A stretch of 7,447 bases of DNA. Origin: Candidatus Poribacteria bacterium. GTDB lineage: Bacteria > Poribacteria > WGA-4E > UBA9662. The stretch covers positions 36,778 to 44,224 of the forward strand of contig PACG01000121.1 of NCBI GenBank assembly GCA_002699335.1, written 5' to 3'. Made by a program: the position numbers and the translations under genes. The notes beneath the pieces were generated by a model that was not told where the DNA came from, ran no database searches, and saw only the letters and a list, made by a program, of their open reading frames with translations. Of the stretch, positions 1-5,324 are shown piece after piece; position 1 is the first letter of the stretch, and every line of letters starts with the position of its first letter.

Positions 1-343
1 GGCCAGACGTTTTCGAAAAGTCATCAACCGCTATCCGATTATCAACTGGAATAGAATATACAGAATCGCTCAATGGCAAATTGACAGCGGTTGTGACGAG
101 TGTCTTAGAAGAGAGAAATTTTAGTAATTTGACTTTCGCTTTAGGTAGTTTGACTCGAGGTGGTTTCCGCTGGTCGGGTCGACGTTTAGGCAGTTTCTGC
201 TTGGTGACACGAAAAACATCTACTAGGATATTATCTTGAAATATTTCTTGTTTTTGAACTATGTATATGGCACCGATGAAAGCACTGATGACATGTAAGC
301 CGATTGAAACAACGATAGAGATACGGGTGTTATTTTCCTTCAC
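1..343 (-). CDS. TonB-like membrane-anchored protein, N-terminal part (runs off the window)
   Basis: An open frame starts at a GTG at 343 and stays open to base 1, giving 114 residues. The protein has a short polar N-terminus, one hydrophobic segment at about residues 8-28 and then a basic Lys/Arg/Pro-rich linker at about 45-75 (for example KLPKRRPDQRKPPRVKLPK). This is the layout of TonB-type energy transducers: an inner-membrane anchor followed by a periplasm-spanning linker, whose conserved C-terminal domain would lie outside the window. The GTG start is chosen because an in-frame TAA lies shortly upstream, no ATG is available, and purine-rich AGGA/AGCAGGA sequence precedes it. It lies 116 bases downstream of the MerR-type regulator on the same strand, so co-transcription is possible. 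The role is inferred from architecture alone; another single-pass proline-rich anchored protein is possible. It was found by reading the minus strand directly. Confidence 0.55.
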   Translation of the reverse strand, partial: MKENNTRISIVVSIGLHVISAFIGAIYIVQKQEIFQDNILVDVFRVTKQKLPKRRPDQRKPPRVKLPKAKVKLLKFLSSKTLVTTAVNLPLSDSVYSIPVDNRIAVDDFSKTSG

Positions 344-412
344 GATCCTGCTTTTTCCTGTGCGTGCTTGTTAGTAAGGGGCCAAAAAGTATCGCCACTA
401 TTTTTTGACGGT

Positions 413-454
413 GGCCTTTTCGCAAAGTTGTACTGTAGGCCAAGTTAAAAGGCC
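413..454. repeat. 8-bp inverted repeat between the regulator and the TonB-like gene
   Basis: GGCCTTTT at 413-420 and AAAAGGCC at 447-454 are exact inverted copies separated by 26 bases. In the minus-strand transcript the hairpin would begin a few bases after the regulator stop codon (460-462). No U-run follows either arm, so it is not a classical intrinsic terminator. It could be an mRNA-processing hairpin or a protein-binding site. An 8-bp match at this distance could also be chance. Confidence 0.3.
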
Positions 455-459
455 TCAGC

Positions 460-1425
460 TTAAACAGGTTGGACGACATCTTGCTCGGACGTCTGGTTCC
501 TCAATTCCCTCGTATATTCTCGGAGATCTGAGAAGTTTTCGATCCTAACCGCACCAATTTGTTGGATAACTTTATCATAGGACATAGCCGACCGTCCACC
601 TACGATAACCTTAGTCTCTTCTGGTATGTAGTCCGGCAATTTACTGAGCTGTATTTTAAGCTGTGCGTCGTCGGGGGGATAGGTAAGGCTCAGTAATAGG
701 AGCTTCGCATTATTCTGGTGAATTGTCCCTGCGATTTCTTCAACAGGCATGTTTGCTCCCAAATACGTAACCCTCCACCCTTCTATAGCTAGGGCAATTG
801 CGACTGTTAAGGCACCGAGCTCGTGTATTTGGGCAGGAGGAGTGGTGACAATAGCGACCGGTGATCCGGTCTCTGGATTGAACCCCGTTAGCATACTACC
901 CAACAATGTCCGGACAGCAACTACTGTCAGATGCTCGTGGCCGATTCGGAGGACGCCAGAAGACCATAGATCACCGACTTCTGTCATAAGGGGAGTAATA
1001 ACCTGTTCTATTAGGACCGGTCGGCTTAGTATCATGGATGCAGTTGCCAGTGCAACTCCTAATTCCTTCTCATCTAATCTTCTGACAGATCTTAAGCACG
1101 AATCGAGATGGAATCTCGCTGAGCTTTTGTCTATATTTATAATCCCTTCAGTATCGAGGTTGTCAAGGTTATCGTGGTGTAACTCGACTAGCTCTTGTAT
1201 TTCCTTGGTCGCCAACTTGCAAATCTGACCAATACTGTGTCCAGATTTTGTTGCTTGGTGAAAGAGTGAGAGACGTTTGATATCTCCTTCCGAGTATAAC
1301 CTTCGGTTTGTTGGGGATCGTTTCGGTATAACGACATCGTACCGGTTCTCCCAGGTCCGCATGACGTGCTGTGACAAACCGGTTCTCTGAGAGACATATT
1401 TAATTGGATAGCGTTTCTCTTGCAT
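460..1425 (-). CDS. MerR-family transcriptional regulator with cobalamin-binding domain (CarH/LitR type)
   Basis: Protein of 321 residues from the ATG at 1425; the TTG immediately before it also fits the frame but is less likely. Residues 1-75 form a MerR-type winged helix (YPIKYVSQRTGLS..VMRTWENRY, then NRRLYSEGDIKRL). Residues about 103-185 match the helical cap that precedes a B12 domain, with the W-x9-EH signature of CarH-like photoreceptors: W154, E164, H165. Residues about 188-305 form a Rossmann-like B12-binding domain with QIHELG at 199-204, where H201 is the expected lower axial ligand of cobalt. Known CarH/LitR proteins bind adenosylcobalamin in the dark, repress their targets and release DNA on illumination; targets are usually carotenoid or photoprotection genes. 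All the visible ligand and cap residues are present, so cobalamin binding is likely. The target genes are not evident here. A palindrome over its own -35 box suggests autoregulation. Family assignment is firm; light sensing is inferred. Confidence 0.93.
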   Translation of the reverse strand: MQEKRYPIKYVSQRTGLSQHVMRTWENRYDVVIPKRSPTNRRLYSEGDIKRLSLFHQATKSGHSIGQICKLATKEIQELVELHHDNLDNLDTEGIINIDKSSARFHLDSCLRSVRRLDEKELGVALATASMILSRPVLIEQVITPLMTEVGDLWSSGVLRIGHEHLTVVAVRTLLGSMLTGFNPETGSPVAIVTTPPAQIHELGALTVAIALAIEGWRVTYLGANMPVEEIAGTIHQNNAKLLLLSLTYPPDDAQLKIQLSKLPDYIPEETKVIVGGRSAMSYDKVIQQIGAVRIENFSDLREYTRELRNQTSEQDVVQPV

Positions 1426-1435
1426 CAAGCGGCCT

Positions 1436-1465
1436 ATTATAGCATTGCTCTTCCACCTACGTCAA
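1436..1465 (-). promoter_or_regulatory. sigma70-type promoter of the MerR/B12 regulator, probably leaderless
   Basis: On the minus strand there is a TTGACG -35 box (1460-1465, 5 of 6 to consensus), an 18-base spacer and a perfect TATAAT -10 box (1436-1441) preceded by TGC, an extended -10. The -10 box ends 10 bases before the ATG at 1425, so transcription should begin at or within a few bases of the start codon. The stretched spacer is typical of promoters acted on by MerR-family proteins, though those usually have 19-20 bases. Confidence 0.75.
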
Positions 1466-1473
1466 TTTTTGAC
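1461..1473. promoter_or_regulatory. palindrome overlapping the -35 box (candidate operator)
   Basis: GTCAA-TTT-TTGAC is a perfect inverted repeat with 5-base arms and a 3-base centre. One arm coincides with the TTGAC of the regulator's own -35 box. A dimeric regulator bound here would block RNA polymerase, so this is a candidate autoregulatory operator. No second copy was seen upstream of the other genes. Confidence 0.4.
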
Positions 1474-1960
1474 TAATACATATTTTACAGGAAAAACCAG
1501 AACAACACCTGACCCCAATGTGCCGACATACAAGCATTTAGCTGACTTGAAAGGAACAATATCAGTAGAGGAGAACCGAGCTAACCACCGTCAAGGACGA
1601 TGAAGCCGAAAGAAGGATGAGGGCAGAGAACACTGTTAGTAAAATGATGTCTTACTTCCTTCTCCAAGTAGACCTGCTGCATAACTGTCTGCGTCTGTTG
1701 CTACACCTTAGTATAAGTTTGGATTGGGAAGGAAAAGTCAACGTTGTGAAAAACATGATCTATCTTGTTACAACTAGTTAGCGAAGCGGCTTTCAACTGA
1801 TGCTCAAACATCTCTAGTTTCTTTCCAACGGGTTCTAAACCAATGAGGTAGTAGTTTGTTTGTGGTAAGCTCACAATCAGTTGGGTGTTTTCCGTGCCTG
1901 TTGTTTCAACTTCACCAACTTATTCCGCGTCTGATAGGGTGTACTTATACGGAGGTCTTT
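1474..1960. other. intergenic region between divergent genes, no convincing gene
   Basis: About 490 bases separate the regulator promoter from the hydrolase start. No tRNA, repeat array or IS end is visible. The only coding-like signal is a minus-strand frame open from 1919 to 1581 apart from one TAG at 1701-1703, with no start codon supported by a Shine-Dalgarno. I cannot identify it and list it only as a possible relic. No clear promoter for the plus-strand hydrolase could be picked out. Confidence 0.5.
1950..1955 (+). promoter_or_regulatory. strong ribosome binding site of the GH99-like gene
   Basis: CGGAGG followed by TCTTT and then ATG gives near-ideal spacing. This decides the start at 1961 and rejects the 35-residue upstream extension, which would also bury the signal peptide. 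Confidence 0.75.
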
Positions 1961-3232
1961 ATGAAACGTTGTTGTGTCATTGCATTGTCGTGTCATGCTG
2001 TGTTACTTAGCTTATCCCCATCTCTACACGGCGGAGATGAGGATAAGGCCGTACTGGTTCATTATATGCCATGGTACTCCTCAAAACCTGTGAGCGGACG
2101 TTGGGGGTGGCACTGGACGATGAATCACTTTAATCCCGACAGAGTTAGCAATAATGGCCAGAGAGAAGTGGCTTCACATGACTACCCTCTCATTGGTCTC
2201 TACGACTCCAACGATCCTCACGCCTTGGAATGTCATGTGCTGTTAATGAAGTTTGCGGGCATTGGAGGTGTGGTCATCGACTGGTATGGCATAGAGGATT
2301 TCCGTGACTACGCGGCGATTCACCGCAATACACAGCACCTGATCAAATACATCAAGAAGGCAGAACTTCTGTTTGCGATTTGTTATGAAGATCAAACAGT
2401 CAAACACATGATTGAAGGTAAGCGCCTTGAGAAGCAAAAAGATAACGTTCATGGGAAGAAAGTACTGAAATGGATCGATAACAATTGGTTTGGTGATGAT
2501 GCCTATATGAAAGTCGACGGACGGCCCGTCCTGCTCGTCTTTGGTCCTCAATATTTCAAGAGAAAACATTGGAGACACATCATGTCTGGACTGTCGACGC
2601 GCCCACTGCTCTATGGATTACCACACCTTTCACAGAAGGTGGGGGCGAATGGCTCATTTGGCTGGCCTCCAGTATCTAGTGGTCGCGAAGTCGTCCCTGC
2701 AGTTTGGCAGCAATATCTTCGCCAACTGTATGCCAGAGGAGTAACTGAAGAAATGGTCATTGCTGTGGCCTTTCCAGGGTTCCATGACATCTACAAGGAT
2801 GCTGGTTTACACGATAGCATTGGATATATTGACAATCAAGAGGGAAAGACCTTCATTAAAACTCTTGAGCTTGCATGGAAGAGCAACTCACAATTGATTC
2901 AGATAGCAACGTGGAATGACTATGGCGAGGGGACAGTCATTGAGCCAACTAGGGCGTTCAAATACCAGTATCTAGAGGTAATACAAAAACACACTAAAAC
3001 GTGTTCCAAAGCAGCCTCCCTGTTTAGTCGGGACGACCTACGACTTCCTGTAATATTGTATAAACTCAAAAAGAAGCATATGAAGAACTCTGTGGCTATG
3101 AAAGATCTAAAGAAAGTATCCACCTTGTTGTTCTCCTCCAAATGTGATGAAGCAAGAGCTATTCTTCAGCAGTATGTAGCAGAAAGTGGCGAACAAAACG
3201 ATACAGTAGATGTCGACAAGCTACACCGATAA
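1961..3232 (+). CDS. secreted GH99/GH71-like glycoside hydrolase
   Basis: Protein of 423 residues. The start at 1961 is chosen over the in-frame ATG at 1856 because GGAGG lies 5 bases before it and the following residues form a signal peptide (about 1-23: basic KR, a hydrophobic core, ending near SLHGG). Residues about 30-345 read as a TIM-barrel hydrolase of the GH99-like group seen in planctomycetes and Bacteroidetes: VLVHYMPWYSS at 31-41, WGWHWTMNHFNP at 48-59, VVIDWYG at 104-110, and the active-site strand ATWNDYGEGTVIEPT at 316-330. In characterised GH99 endo-alpha-mannosidases the equivalent strand carries an E-x-x-E catalytic pair; here the pair is D320 and E323. The C-terminal 60 residues are basic and helical (RDDLRLPVILYKLKKKH), as in related planctomycete proteins. 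It likely acts on a polysaccharide in the periplasm or outside; the substrate cannot be told from sequence. No operon partner is intact: the downstream sulfatase is a relic. Complete and apparently functional. Confidence 0.88.
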   Translation: MKRCCVIALSCHAVLLSLSPSLHGGDEDKAVLVHYMPWYSSKPVSGRWGWHWTMNHFNPDRVSNNGQREVASHDYPLIGLYDSNDPHALECHVLLMKFAGIGGVVIDWYGIEDFRDYAAIHRNTQHLIKYIKKAELLFAICYEDQTVKHMIEGKRLEKQKDNVHGKKVLKWIDNNWFGDDAYMKVDGRPVLLVFGPQYFKRKHWRHIMSGLSTRPLLYGLPHLSQKVGANGSFGWPPVSSGREVVPAVWQQYLRQLYARGVTEEMVIAVAFPGFHDIYKDAGLHDSIGYIDNQEGKTFIKTLELAWKSNSQLIQIATWNDYGEGTVIEPTRAFKYQYLEVIQKHTKTCSKAASLFSRDDLRLPVILYKLKKKHMKNSVAMKDLKKVSTLLFSSKCDEARAILQQYVAESGEQNDTVDVDKLHR

Positions 3233-3246
3233 GCTTTTATCAATAG

Positions 3247-3579
3247 CTGCTGGTTACTGATTTAGTTGAAGTAAAGATTATCGGATATCTTTTAGAGCTT
3301 GTTGAGTTTTTAAGCAGTGTCGTAGAAGATACTATCGTCTTCTATTTTGGTGATAATGGACTCAATGGAGCCGGATGGAACGACGGCATGAAAGGTGCCA
3401 AAGGATCAACAGATGAAGGGGGTGTGCGTGTACCTGGGTTGATGCGTTGGCCCAAGCATATTCGACCCGGTATGGTGATTAAGGAAATTGCCGGCGGAAT
3501 AGATCTATTACCGACATTGACCGATATGACAAATGTTGAAATAGTGAGCGAAAAGCCGCTGCTAATTGATGTGTACTGA
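3247..3579 (+). pseudogene. arylsulfatase relic, C-terminal half only
   Basis: This frame, open between a TAG at 3244-3246 and a TGA at 3577-3579, encodes the middle-to-late part of a sulfatase of the arylsulfatase A type. Visible pieces are EFLSSVVEDTIVFYFGDNG, where the FGDNG motif is a metal-binding element of the family, NDGMKGAKGSTDEGGVRVP at about 3376-3432 (the conserved KG..DEGGVR block), and the IAGGIDLLPTLTDM helix. Similarity to the preceding helix (YYxxVTDLD..) appears to extend a few codons before the stop at 3244. The N-terminal half with the signal peptide and the formylglycine motif C-x-P-x-R is absent: the GH99-like gene ends only 14 bases upstream. The C-terminal end is also cut, where an antisense transposase relic begins. 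It must be inactive. An intact version would have removed sulfate esters from a glycan, in keeping with the adjacent hydrolase. Confidence 0.85.
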
Positions 3580-3841
3580 CACTGTTGGCATTTCTGACGT
3601 GGCAGGCGAAAGTGAACTTGGCCGAAGACCGTTTTCAAGGCCCTGGTCGGGCCCTTCCGACAGTCTGTTTTCCCTTACAGCAGGGGTAGGTTAATGGAGC
3701 TGTATCCGCATAGCGTTGAGTCAGTATATTGGAACAGAGTCGGCGCTTGATCTGTTGACCTAGATGGTCAAGATACTATTTCAATTGGTCGATGGAAGCC
3801 ATGTTCTCAGGGACTTGCAGGCTAAGTTGTATGGTTTTCAT
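3576..3841 (-). pseudogene. transposase relic, N-terminal zinc-ribbon part (ISKra4/ISLre2-like, family uncertain)
   Basis: The minus strand has AGGAGG seven bases before an ATG at 3841, then MKTIQLSLQVPENMASIDQLK, an in-frame TAG at 3776-3778, and the same frame continues with YLDHLGQQIKRRLCSNIL up to YPCCKGKQ. A one-frame shift near 3640 then leads into LKTVFGQVHFRLPRQKCQQC. The order of short N-terminal strand-helix, first Cys pair, a TVFGxVxFRxPR strand and a second Cys pair (C-x-x-C) is that of the N-terminal zinc-ribbon region of several IS transposases. At about 3576 the similarity stops abruptly against the sulfatase relic on the opposite strand. The catalytic part is absent, and with one stop and one frameshift it cannot be functional. 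No terminal inverted repeat could be assigned with confidence. Confidence 0.6.
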
Positions 3842-4084
3842 CAGTCAACCTCCTATGTGTTGCTAGTGGGTTGGTTGACCGATGAAAAGGATGATAATTA
3901 TCTCGGTATTTCATCAACCTATCTATTGGCTGTTAGCCCTGTGATGTAACGAATTTGAGTCACCCACACCTATTTCGCACACTTATGGTTATTATCATTA
4001 TCGAAATACCAGTGAGAAAACCAGAGCGGACAACGGTGTATGTCTCAGTGATAGCGAAAGTTCGAACCTGTTTAGAGAATACAG
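3842..4084. other. intergenic, no recognised feature
   Basis: This stretch lies upstream of the transposase relic (minus strand) and of the signal-peptide ORF (plus strand). It probably includes the outer end of the relic IS, but I could not locate that end. No gene is supported. Confidence 0.4.
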
Positions 4085-4240
4085 ATGAGAAAACTAAGTT
4101 GGATATTACTATTATTGATGACGGTTAGCCTGTGGGTAACGGAAGGTGAGAGAGCAGAAATCCATGCGCCAGTGGCAACTAATGTAAAGGCTGAACAGGT
4201 GAACTTTGAGCATGTACTAATCCACTATGATATGGAAAAT
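4085..4240 (+). pseudogene. truncated secreted protein, N-terminal fragment interrupted by an IS256-type element
   Basis: An ATG at 4085 begins a clear signal peptide: MRKLSWILLLLMTVSLWV with a basic start and a long Leu-rich core, cleavage probably near residues 22-26. About 30 further residues follow (AEIHAPVATNVKAEQ, then FEHVLIHYDMEN). At 4241 the frame enters the left inverted repeat of the IS256-type element; it runs on to a stop at 4307-4309 only by chance inside that element. The sequence beyond the element (from 5019) is AT-rich and does not visibly continue the protein. I cannot identify the family; the IHAPVATN... stretch faintly recalls the first helix of ankyrin-repeat proteins, but too little is left. 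Either a pseudogene or a very short exported peptide. Confidence 0.5.
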
Positions 4241-4266
4241 GGGTGTGTCAAGTTAACTGTGGAAAC
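4241..4266 (+). repeat. left terminal inverted repeat of the IS256-type element
   Basis: This 26-base end pairs with 4992-5018. Allowing one gap, the outer GGGT and the inner ACTGTGGAAAC are identical, with a few mismatches between. It lies just after the transposase stop codon, as expected for the 3' end of the element. Confidence 0.8.
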
Positions 4267-4275
4267 TTTTCTGTT

Positions 4276-4955
4276 TCACACATCTTTCGCCACCTGCACC
4301 TCGAAGTAAATCAATAACTGGGAATAGATTTTACCCCAGCCCCTGATGATCTGTGGCCAGCGCTTCTCGATATCCTGGATAGCCTAGAACAACAGTTTCA
4401 AAACGGTATCCTCAGTTGGGAAGATGGTTCGGCTTTTGGTTACCTTCCGCTGGTATCGGTTGAAACTGTCGATGGCAATCGGTTCCAAAGGTCACCACTC
4501 TTGGAACCGATTCCCCGCACTTGGTCGCCAATTGCGCTGATCGAGTTCGCTGACAACTGGTAGCTGCAGATCGCCTCAAGATGCCAGTTGAGGTCTGGTA
4601 TGGGCATTCTCCTTGGCAGACATGCTAATAACCTTCTACCCCAGACCTGAGATATCCCGTGGCCGCTTCCTCTCTACCTGTGGATTAAATGTTGCGGCCC
4701 GGTCTCGGGGCGGTTCAAGGTCGATCTCAGCAAAGCACGACTGGGCCGTTTTCTGGCCTTTGCCGTTACTCGTATTACCATCAGTGCTTCCGGCCCGGCT
4801 GCTGTTTCTCATAGCCAAGATGCTCCGTCATCTCGCCTTCATAAAGCGCAGCGATAACTTTCTGGATCAAAGATCTGGAGGGCCTTCAGCTCTTCTGGGT
4901 CCTTGACCTACTGCGCATCCAACAACTTCTTCAGACCGTCTGTATCAAATACCAT
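4276..4955 (-). pseudogene. IS256-family transposase relic (N- and C-terminal ends, catalytic core deleted)
   Basis: GGAGG stands seven bases before an ATG at 4955. The N-terminal part reads MVFDTDGLKKLLDAQ, a TAG at 4908-4910, VKDPEELKAL; then in another frame SLIQKVIAALYEGEMTEHLG; then in a third frame TDGNTSNGKGQKTA, FAEIDLEPPRDR and FNPQVERKRPRDISG, ending at 4636. These are the hallmark N-terminal blocks of IS256 transposases. After a junction near 4570-4636 the C-terminal part follows: SFNRYQRKVTKSRTIFPTED, then AIQDIEKRW and IYFE, with the stop at 4276-4278. About 180 residues, including most of the DDE catalytic domain, are missing. Stops and at least two frameshifts show long decay. 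Family identity is confident; exact breakpoints are not. Confidence 0.85.
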
Positions 4956-4991
4956 TCGTTAACCTCCATCTGCTCATATCATACTTTAGAG

Positions 4992-5018
4992 GTTTCCACA
5001 GTTTATCTTACGCTACCC
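4992..5018 (-). repeat. right terminal inverted repeat of the IS256-type element
   Basis: GTTTCCACAGT begins at 4992 and CTACCC ends at 5018. Read on the minus strand it begins GGGTAGCG and ends ACTGTGGAAAC, matching the left end. It lies upstream of the transposase start, as in intact elements. Confidence 0.8.
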
Positions 5019-5054
5019 ATTTGGGTACTCCTTTTTCATTCTCTCACAATCAAA

Positions 5055-5180
5055 TCAATTTAATTCCATAGACACCAACACTGCTATCATTTGACATAAT
5101 TCACCGAAATGCATAGACAATAATTCCACTTTTCCCCCATTGTCTTTTGATTTGCCAATTTTACTTTCTATTCTTTCCAC
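5055..5180 (-). CDS. hypothetical 41-residue ORF, in frame with the preceding small ORF beyond an amber codon
   Basis: After the TAG that ends the 46-residue ORF (5184-5186), the same frame continues CAA GTG GAA and stays open for 41 codons to a TGA at 5055-5057. The peptide begins VERIESKIGKSKDNGGKVEL and ends MIAVLVSMELN. A GTG at 5180 could start it, with AGGA 11 bases upstream, which is rather far. It could instead be the C-terminal half of one about 88-residue protein split by a nonsense mutation or read through. No family recognised. Confidence 0.35.
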   Translation of the reverse strand: MERIESKIGKSKDNGGKVELLSMHFGELCQMIAVLVSMELN

Positions 5181-5183
5181 TTG

Positions 5184-5324
5184 CTAGAGATTCCTAACAA
5201 TCATTGTTTTGACTTGCTTGGTAGTAAATTTCCGCAAGTGAATATTTGATTCGGTTAATGCTATTGTGCCATTTTCGGTGAGGCAAACTTGCCGACCAAT
5301 CTCTATTAGGTGTTGATCCATCAT
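5184..5324 (-). CDS. hypothetical 46-residue ORF translationally coupled to the RHH-like gene
   Basis: The ATG at 5324 overlaps the TGA of the RHH-like gene (5321-5323) in an ATGA arrangement, and AGGGGG lies seven bases upstream, so translation is very likely coupled. A second ATG follows at once (MMDQHLIEIGRQ...). The product is small, soluble-looking and mixed in charge, with TENGTIALTESNIHLRK then FTTKQVKTMIVRNL. No domain is recognised. Position after a DNA-binding-like protein suggests a partner such as a toxin-like or co-regulator peptide, but nothing in the sequence proves this. Too short to appear in ordinary ORF lists. Confidence 0.5.
   Translation of the reverse strand: MMDQHLIEIGRQVCLTENGTIALTESNIHLRKFTTKQVKTMIVRNL

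Larger units (their letters stand above)
4241..5018. mobile_element. internally deleted IS256-family insertion sequence with both inverted repeats
   Basis: The element is bounded by near-perfect inverted repeats: GGGTGTGTCAAGTTAACTGTG and following bases at 4241-4266, and its inverted counterpart at 4992-5018, which share GGGT at the tip and ACTGTGGAAAC at the inner end. Between them, on the minus strand, lies a broken IS256-type transposase. The element is 778 bases where family members are about 1.3-1.4 kb, so about half the internal sequence is missing. No 8-9-base target duplication was found; bases immediately outside the repeats (AAAT/ATTT) even extend the inverted match. It cannot transpose by itself but keeps both ends and could have been moved in trans. 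Confidence 0.85.

Noticed and set aside
749..1228. 159-codon plus-strand open frame
   Set aside because: It lies wholly antisense to the MerR/B12 regulator, whose domains are continuous, and its product is low in recognisable structure.
1856..1960. 35-residue N-terminal extension of the GH99-like protein
   Set aside because: GGAGG directly before ATG 1961 and a signal peptide starting there show that the extension is not translated.
3342..3638. 98-codon minus-strand open frame as a gene in its own right
   Set aside because: Only its first 20 or so residues are meaningful, as the zinc-ribbon part of the transposase relic. The rest is antisense to the sulfatase relic.
3616..3705. Continuation of the sulfatase on the plus strand (TWPKTVF and following residues)
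   Set aside because: It is in the same frame as the sulfatase but follows three stop codons, and the opposite strand has a better match to a transposase zinc-ribbon region.
3764..3949. 61-codon plus-strand open frame
   Set aside because: It overlaps the N-terminus of the minus-strand transposase relic, which has a strong Shine-Dalgarno site; the plus frame has none.
4318..4563. Plus-strand frame of about 80 codons that loosely resembled an SMI1/KNR4 protein
   Set aside because: The minus strand of the same bases encodes the clear C-terminal blocks of an IS256 transposase, so the plus frame is its shadow.
4613..4906. 97-codon plus-strand open frame
   Set aside because: It is antisense to the N-terminal blocks of the IS256-type transposase relic.
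4229..5030. Target-site duplication around the IS256-type element
   Set aside because: Flanking 8-9 base stretches do not match as direct repeats. The shared AAAT/ATTT is inverted, not direct.
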